Assembly: GCF_009856415.1 (NCBI RefSeq) | Contig: NZ_WMEZ01000001.1 | Location: 372,001-436,000 of the forward strand | DNA length: 64,000 nucleotides | Direction of reading: 5' to 3' | Origin: Halobacillus litoralis | GTDB taxonomy: Bacteria; Bacillota; Bacilli; Bacillales; Halobacillaceae | Shown: positions 59,567-64,000 of the stretch, piece by piece | Layout: every line of letters starts with the position of its first letter | Numbering within the stretch: the stretch's first letter is position 1 | The notes under the pieces: model-generated | The model's input: the letters and a program-made list of their open reading frames with translations, nothing else | Told to the model about the DNA's origin: nothing | Database searches by the model: none | Program-made: the position numbers and the translations under genes

Positions 59567-59703
59567 TTATGGTCCATCATTTATAATCAAAGGGAATAAT
59601 GGCATTTTTTAAAACGTGTACATAACCTGAATGAAAAAGGAAAGTGTAGCTTCTTACTTAATATACTGGAAGGAGATGTGATAAAAATCAAAGGAGGTTA
59701 TTT

Positions 59704-59787
59704 GTGGACGCATTCTTACTGATTATAATGTTATTGGCTTTAGCAGGTACAATCGTCTTTTTTGTTTTTGCCTTGGTAAAAGGCTAG
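59704..59787 (+). CDS. 27-residue single-span membrane peptide
   Basis: GTG start with a perfect RBS (AAAGGAGG, seven bases upstream). The peptide is MDAFLLIIMLLALAGTIVFF followed by VFALVKG, a single hydrophobic helix with a basic end. It stands alone between two terminators. Such peptides often modulate a membrane protein; the partner is unknown. Confidence 0.6.
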   Translation: MDAFLLIIMLLALAGTIVFFVFALVKG

Positions 59788-59830
59788 AATCACAAGCGCG
59801 GGAACTTTCTAAAAGCAGGTGGGTGTCTGT

Positions 59831-59890
59831 AAAAAGTGCCTGACCCCCAGCGCTCTAACATTTTAGCGGAGTGGGAAGTCAGGCATTTTA
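59831..59890. repeat. Palindromic dispersed repeat, copy before the yitT-type gene end
   Basis: AAAAAGTGCCTGACCCCCAG and its near-complement GTGGGAAGTCAGGCATTTTA are separated by CGCTCTAACATTTTAGCGGA. It is homologous in layout to the copy at 56809-56865 and lies ten bases after the stop of the minus-strand gene, so it may also act as its terminator. Confidence 0.7.
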
Positions 59891-59900
59891 AAGTTTATAT

Positions 59901-60716
59901 TTACCTTCTGAAATTTCCTATGACTTCTACTGTTTCACTGACACTAACAAATGCTTTGGGGTCAATACTTGTAATCAGTGATTTAACTAACGCAAGCTCA
60001 TAACGCGTAATAACCGTATAGAGCACTTTACGTTCTGTGTTTGAATATCCACCTTGACCATACATAACAGTGATGCCACGTATTAAATTATCCAGCAGCT
60101 CACTTTTCACTTCTTCCCCTCGATCGGATACAACCATTAAGCTAAGCTTCACATGGCGGGTATGAACACGGTCGATCACGATTCCAGTAATATAAATGGA
60201 TATCATGGTGTACAGAGCTAATTCCCATGAAAAAACAAAGCCGGAGATAAAAACAACCACACTATTGATAGCAAAAATCAATACTCCTAACGGGATATCA
60301 CGTTTCAACGTGAGTAGGAGCCCAATAATATCAGCTCCACCACCAGATCCGTAAAACCTGATGATCGTGCCAATGGCTCCACCAGCAATCGCTCCTCCAA
60401 ATACACAGGCTAACAAGGCATCTTCTGTTACTTGAATGACTGGGAGGTATTGCATCGTGATTGAGGTGATAACTACTGAAAATATGCTATTCGCAATAAA
60501 CTCTTTTCCTAGCTTCATCCATCCTAGAATAAAGATCGGGGCATTCAGAACCACTAACCAAATACCCGCACTTATAGGAGTAAGTATCCCGAACACCATA
60601 GCCAGCCCGGTCACCCCACCAGTTAAGACTTCATTGGGGATCAAAAACAGGTTGAAGGCTGCTCCTAATATGATGGAGGCGACAAATAATACGACTAAAT
60701 TTTTCAAGCGACTCAT
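59901..60716 (-). CDS. YitT-family membrane protein (DUF161 + DUF2179)
   Basis: 271 residues; five to six transmembrane segments (1-190) with the repeated glycine-rich motif GGVTGLAMVFG and GGGADIIGLLL, then a cytoplasmic DUF2179 domain (190-271, ending SVSETVEVIGNFRR). Function unknown, found in several paralogues in Bacilli. RBS TTGGAGTG on the minus strand. Confidence 0.88.
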   Translation of the reverse strand: MSRLKNLVVLFVASIILGAAFNLFLIPNEVLTGGVTGLAMVFGILTPISAGIWLVVLNAPIFILGWMKLGKEFIANSIFSVVITSITMQYLPVIQVTEDALLACVFGGAIAGGAIGTIIRFYGSGGGADIIGLLLTLKRDIPLGVLIFAINSVVVFISGFVFSWELALYTMISIYITGIVIDRVHTRHVKLSLMVVSDRGEEVKSELLDNLIRGITVMYGQGGYSNTERKVLYTVITRYELALVKSLITSIDPKAFVSVSETVEVIGNFRR

Positions 60717-60818
60717 GAAAACACTCCAATTTATGTTATAAAAAATACTAAATGAATTTTAGCGACCGTGAATTTGTAAGTCAATAATATTTTATTTCAT
60801 TCGTTTTTCAGGAATGTT

Positions 60819-60846
60819 TTGACAATCATTTATAACATGTTACGAT
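60819..60846 (+). promoter_or_regulatory. Promoter of the thiamine operon
   Basis: TTGACA (60819-60824) and TACGAT (60841-60846) with a 16-base spacer, about 30 bases before the TPP riboswitch. Confidence 0.6.
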
Positions 60847-60876
60847 ATCATTGAAATCAAAAAAACATAGACGATC

Positions 60877-60968
60877 CACTAGGGGTGCCTTCTCATAAGG
60901 CTGAGATTAAAGTGTAGCTTTAAGACTCTTAGAACCTGATCTGGTTGATACCAGCGTAGGGAAGTGGC
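60877..60968 (+). ncRNA. TPP riboswitch (THI box)
   Basis: Conserved elements are visible: AGGGGTGCC near the 5' end, GGCTGAGATTAAAG, and AACCTGATCTGGTTGATACCAGCGTAGGGAAG. It binds thiamine pyrophosphate and controls the tenA-tenI-thiO-thiS-thiG operon through the downstream terminator. Confidence 0.97.
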
Positions 60969-61010
60969 GGTTACGTGTATCTTAAGCTACATATAGATGT
61001 TTACACATGA

Positions 61011-61050
61011 AACCACTTTCTTCACGCATATGAAGAAAGTGGTTTTTTTA
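61011..61050 (+). terminator. Riboswitch-controlled attenuator terminator
   Basis: A perfect 14-base stem AACCACTTTCTTCA/TGAAGAAAGTGGTT with a 6-base loop and a TTTTTT tail, between the TPP aptamer and tenA. Confidence 0.93.
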
Positions 61051-61135
61051 GTGTCTGGAAATAGATGCATCGAGTGCTTGCGTCTTATTCCTTATTTCCT
61101 TGACCGTGGATCGTCGGGAAAAGGAGAGAGTTACA

Positions 61136-61834
61136 ATGAAATTTTCACAACAGATTCGAGAAGCGGTGGATCCCATTTGGGAAGCAAGTTTCAACCATCC
61201 GTTTGTAAAAGGGATTGGAGAAGGGACGTTATCGCTCGACCAGTTCGGCTACTACGTGCTTCAAGATTCTTATTATTTATCCCATTTCTCCAGAGTGCAG
61301 GCGATGGGAGCAGCGAAGTCAGAGGACATGAAAACCATGGCCAGTATGGCTTCTCATGCTCAAGGGACGTATGAAGCAGAGATGGAGCTTCACGAGAACT
61401 TTTCAAAAAGGCTCGGAATTACAGAGGAGGAGCGCAACCAGTTCACTCCTTCTCCGACGGCTTACGCATACGCATCCCATATGTATCGGGGAGCCTACCA
61501 CGGGGACTTGGGAGAAATCATCGCTACAATTCTTCCGTGCTACTGGCTTTATTATGAAGTCGGGGAGCACTTGAAAGATCATCAGCCGGAAGAACCGATT
61601 TATCAGGAATGGATCGGCACCTATGGCGGGGATTGGTTCCGGACACTTGTAGAGGAGCAGATCCAGAGGCTGGATGATCTGGCGGAATTGAAATCGGTAG
61701 CTGACCGTGAGCGGATGATGGAGTTGTTTGTGATCAGCAGTCAGTATGAGTACAAGTTTTGGGAAATGGCTTATGTCATGGAAGAATGGCCGTTTGATAT
61801 GAGAACTTCTTTAACGGCAGGAAGAGGAATGTGA
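61136..61834 (+). CDS. tenA: Aminopyrimidine aminohydrolase / thiaminase II (TenA)
   Basis: 232 residues from ATG 61136 (RBS AAAAGGAGAG); the longer frame from 61100 lacks a spacing-correct RBS. All-helical TenA fold; the catalytic Cys lies in LPCYWLYYEVG, and the C-terminal Glu in YEYKFWEMAY. It salvages the pyrimidine from degraded thiamine. First gene of the riboswitch operon; overlaps tenI by four bases (GTGA). Confidence 0.95.
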   Translation: MKFSQQIREAVDPIWEASFNHPFVKGIGEGTLSLDQFGYYVLQDSYYLSHFSRVQAMGAAKSEDMKTMASMASHAQGTYEAEMELHENFSKRLGITEEERNQFTPSPTAYAYASHMYRGAYHGDLGEIIATILPCYWLYYEVGEHLKDHQPEEPIYQEWIGTYGGDWFRTLVEEQIQRLDDLAELKSVADRERMMELFVISSQYEYKFWEMAYVMEEWPFDMRTSLTAGRGM

Positions 61835-62445
61835 GGCCTTCCATTCATTTGATGTCGACAGGGAAGCAGACTTTTTCTGAACTGACCAAGATAGTGACAG
61901 CGGTGCAGCAGGATGTCGACTATCTCCACATTCGAGAAAAGCAACGGTCTGCCGCTGAAATTTTTGATGGACTTCAACAGCTGACGGATACCGGTTTTCC
62001 AAGGGATCGTATCATCATTAACGACAGGGCAGATGTAGCTTCTGTTGCAGGATGCTTCGGGGTGCAGTTGACTCACCACAGCCTGCCTGTCTCTCAAGTG
62101 AAGCAAACCTTTTCAGACCTGAGTGTGGGGAAATCCGTTCATTCTTTAAATGAGGGCATAGATGCGGAACAGGAAGGAGCGGATTTTCTCTTATACGGAA
62201 ATATCTATCCCACCGCCTCCAAGCCTGGAAAAGCGGGGAAAGGATTGAGTTCGCTCCGTGAAATTATCGAACCTGTAGGGTGCCCGGTCGTTGCTATCGG
62301 TGGAATAACGCCAGAGCGGGCAGGTGATGTCATTCGTGCGGGAGCTCAGGGGATTGCAGTCATGTCCGGCATTCTACAGGCGGAGGATCCTGTGGAAGCA
62401 GCACAGGCTTACCGGAAGGAAATCGATGGAGGGAGGATGTTATGA
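61831..62445 (+). CDS. tenI: Thiazole tautomerase (TenI)
   Basis: 204 residues from GTG 61831. A ThiE-like TIM barrel with YLHIREKQRSA and the phosphate-binding VVAIGGITPERAGDV and GIAVMSGI. It lacks ThiE's catalytic set and fits TenI, which aromatises the thiazole made by ThiG. It overlaps thiO by four bases. Confidence 0.9.
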   Translation: MRPSIHLMSTGKQTFSELTKIVTAVQQDVDYLHIREKQRSAAEIFDGLQQLTDTGFPRDRIIINDRADVASVAGCFGVQLTHHSLPVSQVKQTFSDLSVGKSVHSLNEGIDAEQEGADFLLYGNIYPTASKPGKAGKGLSSLREIIEPVGCPVVAIGGITPERAGDVIRAGAQGIAVMSGILQAEDPVEAAQAYRKEIDGGRML

Positions 62446-63569
62446 ATACGCATTATGAAACGATTGTTGTCGGTGCTGGAGTGATTGGCAGTTCCATCGC
62501 CTATCATTTGGCTAAGCGTGGACGCAGCGTTCTTCTCTTGGAGCGAGGGACAATTGCCTGCAAAGCTTCTTCAGCTGCCGCTGGCATGCTTGGAGCGCAA
62601 TCGGAACTAAAAGACGGGAACGATTCGTTGTACTCACTCGCCACAGCAAGTCGGGCGATGTTCCCTACGCTCGCTGAAGAATTAAAAGAATATAGCGGCA
62701 TTGATATTGGTTTGCAGCAAAATGGCATTTATAAAATTGCTACCAATGAAGGAGAAAGAAAAGAGTTAATCGCATATGGGGAAGTTCAACGAAGCCGCGG
62801 GGAGGAAGCGAAGTGGATGGAGCCCCAGGAATTCCAAAGAGAAGAGCCGGCGGTGTCTTCCCAGCTGAGTGGCGCGTTATTTCTCCCTAACGATGGTCAA
62901 GTTTCCGCTCCCCATTTGTCGAAGGCTTTTGCCATGTCAGCGGTAGAGCTTGGAGCCGAACTTTTAGAATATACCGATGTACAAGGTTTAATTAAAGAAG
63001 GGAATCAAGTCACAGGCGTGAGAACCAATCGAGGAGACGTAAGCGCCGATCATGTCGTAGTCGCTTGCGGGGCATGGAGTGAAGATTTGCTTGGAAAACA
63101 GGAACTGGGGATGGATATGTTTCCGGTAAAAGGTGAATGCTTTTCCGTGAAAACGAAGCGCAGGCTCATTCAAGGGACGCTCTTTTCTAAGGGATGTTAC
63201 ATCGTTCCGAAGGCAGGGGGGCGTCTGGTGATCGGTGCAACAGAAAAGCCTGGTACATTTGATGAAACGGTAACCTTGGGCGGGTTATTTCCATTGATCA
63301 AAGCAGCGACTCAGTTGGTGCCTGAACTTGTTTTTGCGGAGTGGGAAACAGCCTGGACCGGGCTTCGTCCACAAACGGAAGGCGCCATTCCGTATCTGGG
63401 CCCGCACCAGGAGTATGCCGGACTTTTTGTCGCTACCGGACACTATCGCAATGGCATTTTATTGTCCCCGATCACAGGAAAAGTGATCGCAGACTTGATT
63501 GAAGGCAAGGATGTTCCTCATGAATGGATAACTACTGGGAATTTATCACGTGGAGGAGTGAACCTATGA
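62442..63569 (+). CDS. thiO: Glycine oxidase (ThiO)
   Basis: 375 residues. FAD-binding GAGVIGSSIAYHLAKRG at the N-terminus, a DAO-type barrel and the C-terminal GHYRNGILLSPITGKVIADL. It oxidises glycine to the imine used by ThiG for thiazole. It overlaps thiS by four bases. Confidence 0.95.
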   Translation: MNTHYETIVVGAGVIGSSIAYHLAKRGRSVLLLERGTIACKASSAAAGMLGAQSELKDGNDSLYSLATASRAMFPTLAEELKEYSGIDIGLQQNGIYKIATNEGERKELIAYGEVQRSRGEEAKWMEPQEFQREEPAVSSQLSGALFLPNDGQVSAPHLSKAFAMSAVELGAELLEYTDVQGLIKEGNQVTGVRTNRGDVSADHVVVACGAWSEDLLGKQELGMDMFPVKGECFSVKTKRRLIQGTLFSKGCYIVPKAGGRLVIGATEKPGTFDETVTLGGLFPLIKAATQLVPELVFAEWETAWTGLRPQTEGAIPYLGPHQEYAGLFVATGHYRNGILLSPITGKVIADLIEGKDVPHEWITTGNLSRGGVNL

Positions 63570-63769
63570 AACTACGAATCAATGGGGAATGGCTGACCGT
63601 TCCGGAAACGGTCGATACAATCGGTGAGCTTCTGGGTCATTTTCAATTGGATCAGCGGGTGGTCATCGTTGAACAGAATGAAACCATCCTCGAGAAGGAA
63701 TCACGATCAGAACACAAGGTGCAGGATGGAGATACGATTGAAATTGTACAATTTGTAGGAGGCGGATGA
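63566..63769 (+). CDS. thiS: Sulfur carrier protein ThiS
   Basis: 67 residues from ATG 63566. A ubiquitin-like fold ending in FVGGG, the C-terminal Gly-Gly that becomes a thiocarboxylate. The longer in-frame start at 63524 lies inside thiO and has no RBS. Confidence 0.95.
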   Translation: MKLRINGEWLTVPETVDTIGELLGHFQLDQRVVIVEQNETILEKESRSEHKVQDGDTIEIVQFVGGG

Positions 63770-63771
63770 AG

Positions 63772-64000
63772 ATGTTGAAAATCGGTAACCAGGAATTCAA
63801 GTCACGTTTGTTGTTAGGCACAGGAAAGTATCCGGATTTTGACGTTCAGAAAAAGGCGGTGGAGGCATCAGGGACCGATATCCTTACCTTTACCGTAAGG
63901 CGGATGAATATTTTCGAACCAAGCCAGCCGAATTTCCTTGAACAGATTGATGTCGAGAGATTTACGCTCCTTCCGAACACGGCGGGTGCGAAAACGGCAG
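63772..64000 (+). CDS. thiG: Thiazole synthase ThiG (3' end outside window)
   Basis: The first 76 codons are visible: [20 protein letters not shown] with the ThiG Schiff-base region further on outside the window. ATG 63772 is preferred over 63766, since GGAGG is nine bases upstream. ThiG forms the thiazole phosphate from DXP, ThiS thiocarboxylate and the glycine imine. Confidence 0.95.
   Translation, partial: MLKIGNQEFKSRLLLGTGKYPDFDVQKKAVEASGTDILTFTVRRMNIFEPSQPNFLEQIDVERFTLLPNTAGAKTA

Noticed and set aside
1-64000. tRNA, rRNA, insertion sequences or integrase genes
   Set aside because: None recognised; no cloverleaf-like sequence, DDE transposase or tyrosine/serine recombinase motif was noticed among the translated frames.

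Overview
The window looks like a chromosome segment of a moderately halophilic, spore-former-type Bacillaceae (Halobacillus or a close relative is my guess). The basis is Gram-positive ribosome binding sites (GGAGG), TTG/GTG starts, acidic proteins, Bacillus-type Zur, LexA and TPP-riboswitch signals, and familiar Bacillus gene sets. No rRNA, tRNA, CRISPR array or transposase was seen.

Layout. (1) 0-6.5 kb, fructan block: a GH32 fructan enzyme cut by the left edge, then two tandem secreted GH68 levansucrase-type enzymes. (2) 6.8-14.8 kb, glucan block: a secreted glycoamylase/GH144-like protein, a minus-strand operon (sugar-binding lipoprotein, two permeases, LacI regulator) and a divergent GH3 beta-glucosidase. 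The palindrome GAAACGTTTC lies at all three control regions. The set resembles a beta-1,2-glucan or similar oligoglucan locus (inference). (3) 14.9-29.2 kb, nucleoside/deoxynucleoside block: an ECF S component, malic enzyme and FAH-family enzyme, then a LacI regulator, EcfT, two ECF ATPases, two nucleoside phosphorylases, an amidohydrolase, a class II aldolase, an MtnA-like isomerase, a XapX protein and malate synthase G. Two promoters with near-identical operator layouts link both halves. Together they suggest uptake of a nucleoside (or 5'-deoxy/5'-methylthio-nucleoside), phosphorolysis, isomerisation and aldol cleavage to DHAP plus a C2 aldehyde, with malate synthase and malic enzyme taking up the C2 carbon. 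This is the strongest candidate for an undescribed system here.

(4) 29.3-30.5 kb: a small lipoprotein, a LexA-boxed WYL-like protein and a small unknown gene. (5) 30.5-42.1 kb, zinc-starvation island: seven Zur-box-like 21-mers, four CobW/COG0523 GTPases (one YciC/ZagA-like), a SufU-like protein, a dCTP deaminase, zinc-free ribosomal protein S14, Zur itself, a ZnuA-ZinT fusion lipoprotein, and a YcgR/YcgQ-like pair. (6) 42.2-45.5 kb: an SPP1-type replication cassette (replisome organiser, G39P-like loader, DnaB helicase) without other phage genes, then a decayed second copy of the 29.5-30.1 kb block and a helicase-loader fragment. The two copies are direct repeats flanking about 14.6 kb.

(7) 45.4-56.5 kb, AT-rich defence island: type III Mod/Res, a PD-(D/E)xK-like nuclease, a small unknown gene, a broken XRE regulator, a DUF262 protein, a MazG-like pyrophosphohydrolase and two HNH endonucleases. 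(8) 56.8-60.7 kb: D-serine ammonia-lyase, a sugar-dehydrogenase-like lipoprotein, a 27-residue membrane peptide, a YitT-family protein and two copies of a palindromic dispersed repeat. (9) 60.8-64.0 kb: a TPP riboswitch and the tenA-tenI-thiO-thiS-thiG operon, with thiG cut by the right edge.
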